Shown: positions 1 to 8,201, numbered from the stretch's first letter. The stretch: 28,805 bases of DNA from CAYGBW01 sp964348185 (GCA_964348185.1 CAYGBW010000043.1:1-28805); one strand, 5' to 3'. Made by a program: numbers and translations. The notes: generated by a model from the letters alone, not told the origin.

Positions 1-131
1 TTTTGCCCAGCCTTTTTCATCCCTGGGAGTCCGTGACCCCTCCGTTCCACCCCTTCGCCAAATTCCAGGTCAGCTAATGAGGCGAGAAGGAGAAATCCCG
101 TGAGACCATAAAGACGCAGTTTGCTCCCCAT
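1..131 (-). CDS. Possible N-terminus of a secreted protein (partial, runs off left edge)
   Basis: On the minus strand an ATG at 131 opens a frame that stays open to the window edge (about 43 codons). The first 20 residues, MGSKLRLYGLTGFLLLASLA, have a positive start followed by a hydrophobic stretch, as in a signal peptide. The ribosome-binding site is weak. I recognise no family. It lies just downstream of the GNAT gene on the same strand. It could be a chance open frame; the missing left flank decides. Confidence 0.25.
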   Translation of the reverse strand, partial: MGSKLRLYGLTGFLLLASLADLEFGEGVERRGHGLPGMKKAGQ

Positions 132-205
132 TTCAGGATTCTCATTTAGAACTGGTCTAACGCTCCGGATAAGGTCTGTGGCTGTGCCCCACGTCTACCT
201 TCATT

Positions 206-637
206 CTACGGTTCATCGTGTTCAAGTCGCTTTCCCATGCTCACGACGTCGTCGCCCGAGTAGCCGATACTTTCATAGAACCTAATGACTTCCCGATTCG
301 ATGCCCTGATTTGCAGATTGATCTTTGGACATCCAGCAGCTCTCAACCTACTTTCGGCTTCTCTCATCATCCTCGTCCCAATGCCCCGACGCCGATACTG
401 GGACGACACAGCCAGATAATTGATCCAACCACGATGACCCTCATACCCAGCCATACAGGTTGCAACGATCTCTCCCTCAAATACTCCCACCAGAAACCAT
501 TCGGGATTTACCTTGAGCTTTCTTTCGATATCACGCTTCGGGTTGTTCTGAGGGGCGACGAGATTGCACTCAAACCACAAATTGATGACTGCTTCTTCGT
601 CGCCTGTTTGGTAGCCTCGTATGAATAATTCATCCAT
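206..637 (-). CDS. GNAT family N-acetyltransferase
   Basis: A 143-residue single-domain GNAT acetyltransferase, which would move an acetyl group from acetyl-CoA to an amine. The acetyl-CoA pyrophosphate-binding signature is visible as YRRRGIGTRMMREAESRL at about residues 81-98 (R/Q-x-x-G-x-G/A), preceded by the strand INYLAVSSQ. The C-terminal part (INLQIRASNREVIRFYESIGY) is the usual beta-strand/helix with the conserved tyrosine. The arrangement resembles YpeA/RimI-like proteins, but the substrate cannot be named. It begins 38 bp downstream of the CYTH gene on the same strand and may be co-transcribed with it. No strong Shine-Dalgarno is seen. Confidence 0.88.
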   Translation of the reverse strand: MDELFIRGYQTGDEEAVINLWFECNLVAPQNNPKRDIERKLKVNPEWFLVGVFEGEIVATCMAGYEGHRGWINYLAVSSQYRRRGIGTRMMREAESRLRAAGCPKINLQIRASNREVIRFYESIGYSGDDVVSMGKRLEHDEP

Positions 638-675
638 GGCTTATTTGTAGAAGGATTGAGTCTGCCGGTGCGGTA

Positions 676-1203
676 TCATGCTAAAGAGCTGTGGGGCTTT
701 TGAATTAGGTCGATGTAAGCTCGGTCGATCAGATCGTTCTCGCGGATCTCAAGGCGGCCCATGAGGTTTTTCACCGCGTTGAAGGCTTCTTCTTCACTCG
801 CGGTACTCTGCATCACGTATTCAAGCTCAATGAAATCTCCAAGACCCTCAACCTCGTCAAAGTGGATGCGAGTATGACCCGATTTGTACAGCGTGCGTTG
901 CTTTCTTATGACTCCGCGAACGCCCAACGACAACGTCAAGACATGTCTGAGCGAGTCGGGTTCATTCGTTTTGGATACCTTATAATGGGACACCTTAGGA
1001 CCGCTTGAGTCAGCCCGCTCGTAATAGATCAGTTCTCCCGAACGATCACGAAAGACGCGAAGTTTCAATCTCCCCTTCGGTATGTCGAAAAATATGTCCT
1101 CCTGCCAAAACTGCTCGCCTGAAACGTCACTCAAGGCTTCGGCAAGTTTTCGCTGTCGCCCAAAGTCCTTTGCCCGTGCTTTTATTTCAATGTTTGAATC
1201 CAT
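676..1203 (-). CDS. CYTH-domain protein (class IV adenylate cyclase / triphosphatase-like)
   Basis: A 175-residue protein made of one CYTH triphosphate-tunnel domain. The N-terminal signature appears as IEIKAR at residues 5-10, the metal- and phosphate-binding E-x-E/K-x-K strand. Later strands carry the alternating charged residues of the tunnel: RLKLR, IYYERAD, and FDEVEGLGDFIELE near residues 115-128. Length and order match the CyaB/class IV adenylate cyclase group, but the family also contains thiamine-triphosphatase and inorganic triphosphatase members. Sequence alone does not choose between cAMP synthesis and triphosphate hydrolysis. It lies between the kinase/lyase fusion (95 bp upstream) and a GNAT gene (38 bp downstream). 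Confidence 0.85.
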   Translation of the reverse strand: MDSNIEIKARAKDFGRQRKLAEALSDVSGEQFWQEDIFFDIPKGRLKLRVFRDRSGELIYYERADSSGPKVSHYKVSKTNEPDSLRHVLTLSLGVRGVIRKQRTLYKSGHTRIHFDEVEGLGDFIELEYVMQSTASEEEAFNAVKNLMGRLEIRENDLIDRAYIDLIQKPHSSLA

Positions 1204-1297
1204 ACCTGCAGAACACCACCGAGATCAGCAGCCCTGAGCCAGCGGAGCGAATCGAATGGGTCAGCTGAACTGAGTAACCTTGAATGGAAGCGACCGC

Positions 1298-3685
1298 TTA
1301 TCCGGCACCCCCAGTGCTTCGATCTTCGCGGATTTCATGTAGCGCTCGATCAACAGCACCTAATAGGAGGTCCGCGTCGGTTTCCATAAACTGCATCGGG
1401 GGTTTGATTTTGAGAACGTTGTCGTGCGGCCCCTCTGCACTGAGCAGTATCCCGTCTGCCTTGACTCGTTCGATCAGTTCGGCCGTCTCCTCAGTTGCCG
1501 GCGTGCGTGTTTCGCGATCCCGAACCAGCTCAACGCCCATAAACAACCCTAAGCCTCGTACATCACCAATCTCCGGATGATGTTCGGCAAGAGCGTGGAA
1601 TCCTTCGGTCAGATAGCGGCCGACCCGTATCGCCCGCTCGCGGAGCCGTTCATCCTCAATTACGTCCAACACCGCCATGCCAACAGCCATTGAGACAGGA
1701 TTCCCACCGAATGAACTGAAAAACTCCATTCCATTTGCAAAGGAGTGGGCAATATCAGGTGTGGTAACCACCGCACCGAGGGGATGCCCGTTGCCGATGG
1801 GTTTCCCTAGAGCAACGATGTCTGGCGTCACGCCCTGCGTTTCGAACGCCCACATGTGACTGCCCACTCGCCCCATTCCAACCTGGACTTCGTCAACCAC
1901 GCACAGACCCCCAACCGACCGGACATGGTTGAAAGCCTCGCAGAGGTAGCCGTCGGGAAGAACGACTTGGCCACCGCAACCAAGGAGGGGCTCACAAAGA
2001 AACAGGGCCGGGGGTCGGCCCTCTGCGACCAGTTGCTCACACACTTCTCGGACATGCTCGGCATAAGCCCGCCCAACATCCTTTCCCATGCCGCGATATG
2101 GCCCACGATACGTATCGGGTATCACTACCTTATGTGCCCATTCGGGGAGTCCCCTTCCTCCAGGACCCTCGCATTTGTATGGACTGAGATCTACCAGTGT
2201 TTGCGTATTTCCGTGATAACCACCCTCCACGACGATAACATCGTGCCGACCTGTGTGAGTGCGGGCTAGGCGTACGGCCAGTTCGTTCGCCTCGCTTCCA
2301 GAATTCACAAAGTAGCAGACCTTGAGGGGCTCTGGAAAGTTCGCCGTCAGGCGTTCCGCGTACTCCACCCGGTACGGGTGCAGGTACCGGGTGTTCGTGT
2401 TCAAGATCGCTGCCTGTCTCGACAGAGCCGCCACCACTTTTGGGTGACTATGCCCAACATGGGAGATATTGTTGACGCAATCCAGGTAGGCTCGTTCATT
2501 TGGCTCGAACAGGAACTGGCCCCGACCCTGTACGATCTCGAGGGGCGTTTTGTAAGACAAAATCAGCGATGGGCCGATTCGCCTTCGCCGCTCATTGAGC
2601 AACTCCTCGAAAGTCCACTGCCGATTCCCGAATCGGGCTTTGGGACGCTGGTCCAATCCGCACGATTCTCGGGTACGGTTTTCAGCATCACGCCAGTCTA
2701 TCGGCTCAAGTTGCTCCAACATCGCCCATGCCAGTCGATCGCTGACCTGGCGATGCTCGTTGTCTGGATCCTCTTCAGCGGCAATGGCTGACGTCGTAAC
2801 GCTTACACAGAGACGCATGCAGATGAGAGGGAAGAGAACCTGGATCTCGAGTTCAGTGAGAGGCCGCGCACGATTATATCCTTCCACGATGCGTAAGGTG
2901 ACCGCCAAGGGATCCTCCAATCGGAGAATCGCATAAGCACACGCGATCGCGAGCTCATTCACCGTGTGGGTTCTCAACATGTCTCCAAAATCCAACAGCC
3001 CGGCGACTTTCCATCCGCCCTCAGAATCCGGCGCAAGTAATATATTCTCATCGTTCGCGTCGTTGTGGATGACACTCATCGAAAGCTCGGGAAGCACGGG
3101 TGTCACCCGCGCGCGGTGCTGCAAAACCAACCTCTCCACGATTCCCCGACGCCGGACGTTGGGAATGCAGCGAGTGTGTGAGCTGATCCACTCGGCTTGT
3201 CGAAGGTCCCATCGGAGATCACGAACCATCGCAGGGTGTCGGAAGTCAAATAGGCACTGGTCGAGATCGCCCAATGCGTAGCCGAGGTGATGCAAAGTTC
3301 GCTCGCAAAGGGGGTGAACAGTCGCCAGGGGTCGTCCAGGCAGATAGGTGAGTACCCTCATACGGAAGGGCACCCCTTCGGAACTGGAGATCGTACTGAT
3401 GCTGTCGCCTGACAGGGAGACCACCACACTTGGGCTCTTGCCAGAACTCCAGAGTTCGGACAACCGATTCAAGGCCGCGTTCTGGAATTCAAGCCCTTCG
3501 GTGCTGCGAGCCCGGTTTGCGATCTTCACCACAAATGTGCCCGCCTCCCCGCCATCGAGCCGGAAGTTCTGGTCCCATTCGGCAGGTAGGGGTTCTAGAA
3601 CGCCCTCAATTCCGTAAAGGTCCTGGATGATCTTCCGGACGACCTCGCACGAGAAGGACGGTCGGCCCTCCGTTGTCAACTCCAT
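1298..3685 (-). CDS. Two-domain enzyme: APH-fold kinase fused to class III PLP phospho-lyase/aminotransferase
   Basis: A 795-residue fusion. Residues about 1-340 are an aminoglycoside-phosphotransferase-fold kinase: nucleotide-binding lysine in FVVKIANRA, catalytic HNDANDENIL (207-216) and the metal-binding LLDFGD (230-235). Residues about 365-795 are a class III PLP enzyme: FVNSGSEANE, CVVDEVQVGMGR and the Schiff-base lysine (about 628) in ALGKPIGNGHP. The PLP half resembles the AGXT2L group (ethanolamine-phosphate and 5-phosphohydroxylysine phospho-lyases) more than ordinary transaminases. Known members convert a phosphorylated amino alcohol to aldehyde, ammonia and phosphate, and hydroxylysine kinase is an APH-fold enzyme. 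The fusion could therefore do both steps. The start at 3685 is chosen over 3775 because AAGGAGG precedes it. The exact substrate is not determined. Confidence 0.9.
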   Translation of the reverse strand: MELTTEGRPSFSCEVVRKIIQDLYGIEGVLEPLPAEWDQNFRLDGGEAGTFVVKIANRARSTEGLEFQNAALNRLSELWSSGKSPSVVVSLSGDSISTISSSEGVPFRMRVLTYLPGRPLATVHPLCERTLHHLGYALGDLDQCLFDFRHPAMVRDLRWDLRQAEWISSHTRCIPNVRRRGIVERLVLQHRARVTPVLPELSMSVIHNDANDENILLAPDSEGGWKVAGLLDFGDMLRTHTVNELAIACAYAILRLEDPLAVTLRIVEGYNRARPLTELEIQVLFPLICMRLCVSVTTSAIAAEEDPDNEHRQVSDRLAWAMLEQLEPIDWRDAENRTRESCGLDQRPKARFGNRQWTFEELLNERRRRIGPSLILSYKTPLEIVQGRGQFLFEPNERAYLDCVNNISHVGHSHPKVVAALSRQAAILNTNTRYLHPYRVEYAERLTANFPEPLKVCYFVNSGSEANELAVRLARTHTGRHDVIVVEGGYHGNTQTLVDLSPYKCEGPGGRGLPEWAHKVVIPDTYRGPYRGMGKDVGRAYAEHVREVCEQLVAEGRPPALFLCEPLLGCGGQVVLPDGYLCEAFNHVRSVGGLCVVDEVQVGMGRVGSHMWAFETQGVTPDIVALGKPIGNGHPLGAVVTTPDIAHSFANGMEFFSSFGGNPVSMAVGMAVLDVIEDERLRERAIRVGRYLTEGFHALAEHHPEIGDVRGLGLFMGVELVRDRETRTPATEETAELIERVKADGILLSAEGPHDNVLKIKPPMQFMETDADLLLGAVDRALHEIREDRSTGGAG

Positions 3686-3862
3686 GACCTGAGACTCCCT
3701 CCTTGGATGGCACCCGCTGCCCCATTTCTTCTGTTGGGGTAACACAAATGGAAAGAGAGTCGTCTCACAATCCAAATGCTAGAGAAAAATCGCCTTTTGT
3801 CGCTTGGTCGGACAGACCTATTCACGCATCGGACCCAAATCGGCAAGAGACAATAATCGGGT

Positions 3863-4471
3863 TTAGACGAGTCTCTTTCCGAGATTCAATGCCTTATCAA
3901 AGTAATGTTCCACACCTCTATGCTCGATATCCCCGGCATACATATCGCCCACTGTTTTAGCATTTAACGAATCTTTGACAGTTTGCCTGATAAGGGGAGT
4001 AGCCTCATCACAGAATCTTCTGTATATTGGCGGGACGATCCCAGAGGTGACAATGATGATAGACTTCCGTCTCTTGTTTGACCTCGGGAGAGGACATCCA
4101 GAGATGGTTAATACTTTTCTCTCCGGCTTTGCAAAAGTCCAGCAGATTCTTTCAAGAAATGCCATCATTATCGCAGGGGCAAATCCCATATGTACCGGTG
4201 TCCCAAAAATAAGAGAATCAGACTTGAGGACATCTTCATTTATATGGTCCATATCATCCCGTATCGAGCATCTAGCGACAGGCTCTTTCGTTTGACTATC
4301 CCTGCAGGCGAGACAGTTCTTACAGAACCTGATGTCGTGCTCAATCAAGTTTATCTTCTTGATATTGCAGCTCGGATCCTTGGATTTGGCTCCCTCTATG
4401 GCCTTGTCGACCAGGTTGTCGGTTGCTTTACCCTTTCTCGGGCTTCCTACGATCGCAAGAAGATTTGTCAT
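3863..4471 (-). CDS. Flavodoxin-fold NAD(P)H-dependent reductase / iron-sulfur flavoprotein-like
   Basis: A 202-residue flavodoxin-like protein. The N-terminus LLAIVGSPRKGKATDNLVD is the FMN-phosphate loop (G-S-P-R-K/x-x-x-x-N) of the NADPH-dependent FMN reductase / iron-sulfur flavoprotein group. A cysteine cluster follows (FCKNCLACRDSQ, then RCSIRDD, roughly residues 50-75), as in members that bind a compact 4Fe-4S cluster or have a CxxC-like active site. LIFGTPVHMGFAPAIMMAFLER is the second FMN loop region. The start at 4471 is preferred over a TTG at 4483 because GGGGAG sits four bases ahead of it. It stands 177 bp upstream of the kinase/lyase gene on the same strand. The substrate is unknown. 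Confidence 0.85.
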   Translation of the reverse strand: MTNLLAIVGSPRKGKATDNLVDKAIEGAKSKDPSCNIKKINLIEHDIRFCKNCLACRDSQTKEPVARCSIRDDMDHINEDVLKSDSLIFGTPVHMGFAPAIMMAFLERICWTFAKPERKVLTISGCPLPRSNKRRKSIIIVTSGIVPPIYRRFCDEATPLIRQTVKDSLNAKTVGDMYAGDIEHRGVEHYFDKALNLGKRLV

Positions 4472-4536
4472 GGTTCTCCCCAATCTGGTACTAAGTACTG
4501 CTTTTCATAAATACCATCGCAAAACACCTGCGGCTT

Positions 4537-4585
4537 CACCCCCACCCTAACCCTCCCCCTTCAAGGGGGAGGGCGGGGTGGGGGT
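4537..4585. repeat. GC-rich palindromic repeat (REP-like)
   Basis: A near-perfect inverted repeat: a pyrimidine-rich arm (caccctaaccctccccct) is answered after a ttcaag centre by its complement (gggggagggcggggtg). It would fold into a long GC hairpin. It lies between the start of the flavodoxin-like gene and the end of the PLD gene. A related palindrome lies at 22659-22707, which suggests a dispersed repeat family. It has no T-run, so a classical terminator role is uncertain. Confidence 0.75.
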
Positions 4586-4756
4586 CGAATAACAAATGTG
4601 ACTGTATTCATGAAAAGGTCCACTAGGTTTTGAGCCAGCTAACGTCCGCAAATGAGCTGCGTGCCAAAAGCCTTCCGAACCTGCACGGTCTTCACGGCAG
4701 CCCATTTCTCGCTACCTGGTTGCACAAAAAAGGTATTGGGAACATGTTGGATTTCC

Positions 4757-4824
4757 GAATACACATTCTAATCTTTAGAGTCGTATTCATCCCTACAGAT
4801 AACATACCATATTCTGTATATGGT
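4757..4824. promoter_or_regulatory. Two AT-rich dyads downstream of the PLD gene
   Basis: Two inverted repeats lie side by side. The first (4757-4788) has outer arms GAATAC / GTATTC and inner arms TCTAA / TTAGA around TCT. The second (4806-4824) has perfect 7-bp arms ACCATAT / ATATGGT with a 5-base spacer, a shape typical of a dimeric repressor site. The stretch 4472-4855 contains no gene I can support. The dyads could serve the flavodoxin-like gene that starts 285 bp further along, but no promoter could be assigned. Confidence 0.35.
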
Positions 4825-4855
4825 CTAAGGAGATCGATTTTGTCCCCGGCAGACC

Positions 4856-6445
4856 CTACAGATGCTTTTCGATCGGGAGCATGCTGTAGAAGCAAACGGC
4901 AATACGCTGTCGGGTGCCTCTCGCCGGTTCACGCCGAATTATACCGTCGTGGGATTCGAAATACAGTCGGTTACCCTCGTCGATGCGGGCATGCCAGCTG
5001 TTTTCGGGCTTTATCTCCCTTTCTATCAGCTGGGCAATCTCTTCCGCGAGTTGAGGAGATTCGATGAGAAGGCCCATTTCCGTATTAATGTAAATGGATC
5101 GAGGGTCCAGATTGAGTGAACCCACGAAGACGCGGTGGCGGTCCACAACGATCAGTTTGGTATGCATCCCAAGAATCTTGGCCTGTACAGGAGGCGTGTC
5201 GTAAATCTCTTTCACCTCAGCATCAGGACGAAACTCGTAGAGCTCCCCTCCTCCCTCGATGACGGGCCTGCGGTAGCGCCGATAGGCGCTGTGAACAATC
5301 GAGTGGTTGGTTGAGGCGAGAGAGTTGGTGAGAATCTTAACATGCACACCCCGGCCGGTGATTTCGTGCAAGTACTCAAAGAACCCAGTGCCGGGGATGA
5401 AATAGGGGGACATGATGAGCAGCTCTTCACGCACGTCAGCGGCCATTTCGCTCACCGATTCGATCAGCTGAACAGGGGGCAGATCAGCGCCGACCAGTGG
5501 CTCATCGTAAACAACCCTCGCCGATCCCGGAACCATTTCATCGAGAAACGAGTCCAACCGCGCATTCCAACTCTGGGGCTCCAAGGGAAAACGCTTGAGC
5601 AGTGCTTTCGAATCTTCAAAATTCTGTGCCTCGAGGGCTCTCAGTTCCGACAGGGAATCCTCACTAGGCGTTTTACGCACAAGACCCGCCGCAGGGTAGG
5701 CCCACCTACTATTCCAGAAGATATCGAAAGACCTCGAAATCTCGCGGGCGATGGGGCCCGCCGTGATCACGTCGAAGTCACCGAAGTTGTATTTCTTATT
5801 GAGCCCGAAGTATTCGTTGCCGATGTTGCGCCCGCCAACGATAGCCATCCGATTGTCAACCACCATCAGCTTGTTATGCATCCGGTGATTCAGCCTTTTT
5901 AAGTGGAAAATGAACTCAAACCCGGCCATCACCCTCGAGTAACGACGCCGCACGGGGTTGAAAATCCGGATTTCCAGATTCGGGTGGGTATCCAGGGTTG
6001 CAATATTCCGGTCGCTACCAGCCAGACCGAGATCGTCAACGAGCACCCGAACCCGGACGCCTCGGTCTGCCGCACGAAGGAGCCTGTCTGCAAGTAACAG
6101 CCCACTTTCGTCGCCTTTCCAGATAAAGACCTGAAGATCGATCGTGTGTTCGGCAAGATCTGCCACCATCAACCGCCACACCAAGGCCTCGTCGTTGTGA
6201 TCGATCGGCACAAAGCCCGACACATCTGGGCCAAACTCTGCCTGAACCGCTCGTGCAACGTGCGCCAGCTGGCTATCCGGGGTGGGCTCGGCAGCGTAGC
6301 TCTCTGATCGAGGATAGTCTTTGGGTATTGTGGCACACCCGTTCAGCAAAGCCAATGAAGTGATGAAGAGAACGGTCGTGAGAGCGTGCACCCAGCTATA
6401 CCTTCTCGTGCTTTTCGCGGCTACAGGGTTTCCAGAAGTCTTCAT
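4856..6445 (-). CDS. Phospholipase D-family lipoprotein, ClsC-like (cardiolipin synthase-like)
   Basis: A 529-residue phospholipase D superfamily protein with two HKD motifs: HNKLMVVDNRMAIVGGRN (His190, Lys192, Asp197) and HTKLIVVDRHRVFVGSLN (His428, Lys430, Asp435). Both are intact, so transphosphatidylase or hydrolase activity is expected. The N-terminus has a positive stretch, a hydrophobic segment and a lipobox (LLNG followed by Cys37), so it is probably a membrane-anchored lipoprotein. The layout and the IPRS-like C-terminal half resemble E. coli ClsC (YmdC), which makes cardiolipin from phosphatidylethanolamine and phosphatidylglycerol. Start 6445 is chosen because GAGG lies seven bases upstream and the signal peptide follows directly; the frame upstream of it adds 11 non-signal residues. 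It appears monocistronic. Confidence 0.88.
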   Translation of the reverse strand: MKTSGNPVAAKSTRRYSWVHALTTVLFITSLALLNGCATIPKDYPRSESYAAEPTPDSQLAHVARAVQAEFGPDVSGFVPIDHNDEALVWRLMVADLAEHTIDLQVFIWKGDESGLLLADRLLRAADRGVRVRVLVDDLGLAGSDRNIATLDTHPNLEIRIFNPVRRRYSRVMAGFEFIFHLKRLNHRMHNKLMVVDNRMAIVGGRNIGNEYFGLNKKYNFGDFDVITAGPIAREISRSFDIFWNSRWAYPAAGLVRKTPSEDSLSELRALEAQNFEDSKALLKRFPLEPQSWNARLDSFLDEMVPGSARVVYDEPLVGADLPPVQLIESVSEMAADVREELLIMSPYFIPGTGFFEYLHEITGRGVHVKILTNSLASTNHSIVHSAYRRYRRPVIEGGGELYEFRPDAEVKEIYDTPPVQAKILGMHTKLIVVDRHRVFVGSLNLDPRSIYINTEMGLLIESPQLAEEIAQLIEREIKPENSWHARIDEGNRLYFESHDGIIRREPARGTRQRIAVCFYSMLPIEKHL

Positions 6446-6640
6446 TGGATGTCCTCGCTTTGTTTGAAGAGGAATCATGCGGCAATTCCGCTATGCACAG
6501 GTTTCAATGAATATTGTTTCCGAATCCGTGTCAACCCCTTGGGTTGGATTGTCCAGCACCCAATACGTTTCCTCGTAGTCATCATATACTCCCTGGAAAC
6601 TAGAATTTTCCTTCATAAGGCGTTGGGTAGCAGTCTGCCG

Positions 6641-6664
6641 TCCCCTCCGGCCAGGGGAGGGGGA
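6641..6664. repeat. Short GC-rich inverted repeat
   Basis: TCCCCT and AGGGGA flank a ccggcc centre, followed by a further G-run. It resembles the GC palindromes at 4537 and 22659 in composition. The rest of the 316-bp stretch 6446-6761 holds no recognised gene except the leader of the M3 peptidase stub. Confidence 0.45.
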
Positions 6665-6761
6665 ATTGACTCTTTGGAATGTATCAGATTTTTTACAAGT
6701 AATCGAGTTATGATAAGAATAGAGGAGACCAATTCTTCTATCGAGCCAGGAGGACTTTTCC

Positions 6762-6962
6762 GTGAAGAAAACCGTTGAGGATGAGAAAGCGTATGCCCGG
6801 CGTTTCGTACCTCCAGATGCTGATCTCGGCCAATGGTCTCACATCGAGCCCCTTTTTGTTACTCTCGATTTGAGGGGGATAGAGACCACCTCCGAGATGG
6901 AAGGGTGGCTGCTCGATCTGAGCGAGCTGGCTGCCTGTATCGATGAGCTCCGTGCAATCTAG
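6762..6962 (+). pseudogene. N-terminal stub of an M3-family oligoendopeptidase
   Basis: A 66-codon frame starts at a GTG with AGGAGG nine bases upstream, so its translation signals are good. The product (RRFVPPDADLGQWSHIEPLF, then a short helix ending in WLLDLSELAACIDELR) matches, from memory, the first 60 or so residues of M3 oligoendopeptidases (F-x-P-x-D-x-x-x-x-W-x-x-I/L-x-P-x-F, then W-L-x-D-x-S-E-L). The intact enzymes are roughly 550-600 residues with an HExxH zinc site; nothing of that follows. The frame stops at a TAG whose palindrome CTAG is shared with the stop of the convergent GNAT gene. I read it as a gene cut off by a rearrangement. It could instead be a small protein of its own. 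Confidence 0.6.
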
Positions 6963-7477
6963 TCGCCATTCTTCAGGACGTATCGCATCCTGAGTGCTAC
7001 TTGCCCTGCAGGATACTTCCAGGGCTCTTTTCGCACGACTTCGAAACCGTGATGCTGAAAGAAGCGTTGTCCGTCCACGTTTGATTCGGCAACGGAGAGA
7101 TGGACTTCTGGAATAGAGATCTTTTCTGAAAAGCAGAGGGGCCATCGTTTGGCGAACTCGATTAAGGATGATCCAATCCCCTGGCCTCGACTGGTCCGGT
7201 CCACTGCAATGGCCACGATTTCGGCGAAATACCGCTTCCGTTTCTGCTGCCTTCGGGCGACCATCATGAGGAGACCCACGGGGATGGCCATGCCTTCGTG
7301 AATGGCTTCGGCGACGTAGGTATGGACGCCTTTCATGAGAAAAAAGTCTGTGAGGATGGTCTCATAATCCCCGTAAACCGAGAACGCTTCCAGGGCAAGG
7401 GAACGGAGGAAGGGGAGGTCGTCAGGAAAGGCCTGGCGGATTCTGGTTGAGGAGTTGGGCTTTTTCATGGTTTCCAT
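6959..7477 (-). CDS. GNAT family N-acetyltransferase
   Basis: A 172-residue GNAT acetyltransferase. The acetyl-CoA loop is seen as DRTSRGQGIGSSLIEFAKRW (R-G-x-G-I-G), preceded by the strand AEIVAIAVD, and the C-terminal part has VDGQRFFQHHGFEVVRKEP, a normal motif B. The start at 7477 is chosen (AGAGGA about ten bases ahead) instead of an in-frame TTG at 7507. Its 3' end meets the 3' end of the peptidase stub on the other strand, so it may have arrived with the event that removed the peptidase. The substrate is unknown; it is only distantly similar to the GNAT protein at 206-637. Confidence 0.88.
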   Translation of the reverse strand: METMKKPNSSTRIRQAFPDDLPFLRSLALEAFSVYGDYETILTDFFLMKGVHTYVAEAIHEGMAIPVGLLMMVARRQQKRKRYFAEIVAIAVDRTSRGQGIGSSLIEFAKRWPLCFSEKISIPEVHLSVAESNVDGQRFFQHHGFEVVRKEPWKYPAGQVALRMRYVLKNGD

Positions 7478-7698
7478 GGATTGACGGTCCTCTGTGGCCG
7501 ACTTCAACTCATGAGGGTTCTGAGGGAATTATATCACAGAGCCTTGAACCCAGGGCGTTTTCATGATAAGAATGCCAGCTGACATGGTGCCGACAGAGTC
7601 CTTTCTGCCCAATCTGATCCGGTCTACTTGAACAGGGGAACAGGGCACAAGGGAAAGACCCGTTCGAATACATTGAGCTGCAAACGGAGGAGCCGACG

Positions 7699-8184
7699 AT
7701 GCCTAGAATCAACCAGATTTCTGTTTTTCTCCCCAACACCCCAGGTGAGCTCCTGAAGCTCTGCGACCATCTGAAAAGAGAAAACATCAATATCCTGGCG
7801 ATTAGCATCCAGAATGCCAAGGACTACGTCGAAGAACTCTACAAAGCCAGGGAGAGAAGCGGGCGCCGGATGGTTCTGGCGGAAAGCTATCGAGGTGTCC
7901 TCCGGGAATCGTCTGATTATTCAGTGATCAGGCTCGTCGTCGATCAGGCTGAAAAGGCTGAGAAAACCCTTGTCAATGCGGAGTACTCCGTTGATGTTGA
8001 ACCGGTCATTTGCCTCACCTTGGCCAACAGACCTGGTGTCCTCGGAGAGGTAGCGGGAAAGTTCGCGGAGGCCAAAATCAATATCGACTACGTCTATGGT
8101 TCGGTCATGGGAGATGCCGAGGAGTCCATTTTCGTGGTTCACATTCCAGACATCGAGAAGGGGTTGGGCCTCTTCGAGGGGTGA
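7699..8184 (+). CDS. Tandem ACT-domain protein with an insertion in the first domain
   Basis: A 161-residue protein of two ACT domains, which bind small ligands, usually amino acids. Domain 1 starts NQISVFLPNTPGELLKLCDH and resumes with SDYSVIRLVVDQAEKAEKTL; domain 2 is VICLTLANRPGVLGEVAGKF and INIDYVYGSV. Compared with the usual tandem-ACT proteins (about 140 residues), roughly 30 residues (about 41-71, rich in E, R and K) sit between strands 2 and 3 of domain 1, and the C-terminus is a little short. CGGAGGAG lies ahead of the ATG. Such proteins often accompany PaaK-type CoA ligases in anaerobes; here the ligase is 11 kb away on the other strand. No enzymatic domain is attached, so a regulatory or sensing role is likely. 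Confidence 0.85.
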   Translation: MPRINQISVFLPNTPGELLKLCDHLKRENINILAISIQNAKDYVEELYKARERSGRRMVLAESYRGVLRESSDYSVIRLVVDQAEKAEKTLVNAEYSVDVEPVICLTLANRPGVLGEVAGKFAEAKINIDYVYGSVMGDAEESIFVVHIPDIEKGLGLFEG

Positions 8185-8201
8185 AGACCAGAAATTCGGT
8201 T

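Noticed and set aside
4537..4585. Rho-independent terminator for the PLD gene
   Set aside because: Strong hairpin but no T-run and about 270 bases downstream of the stop; a second copy inside the TRAP operon argues for a repeat.
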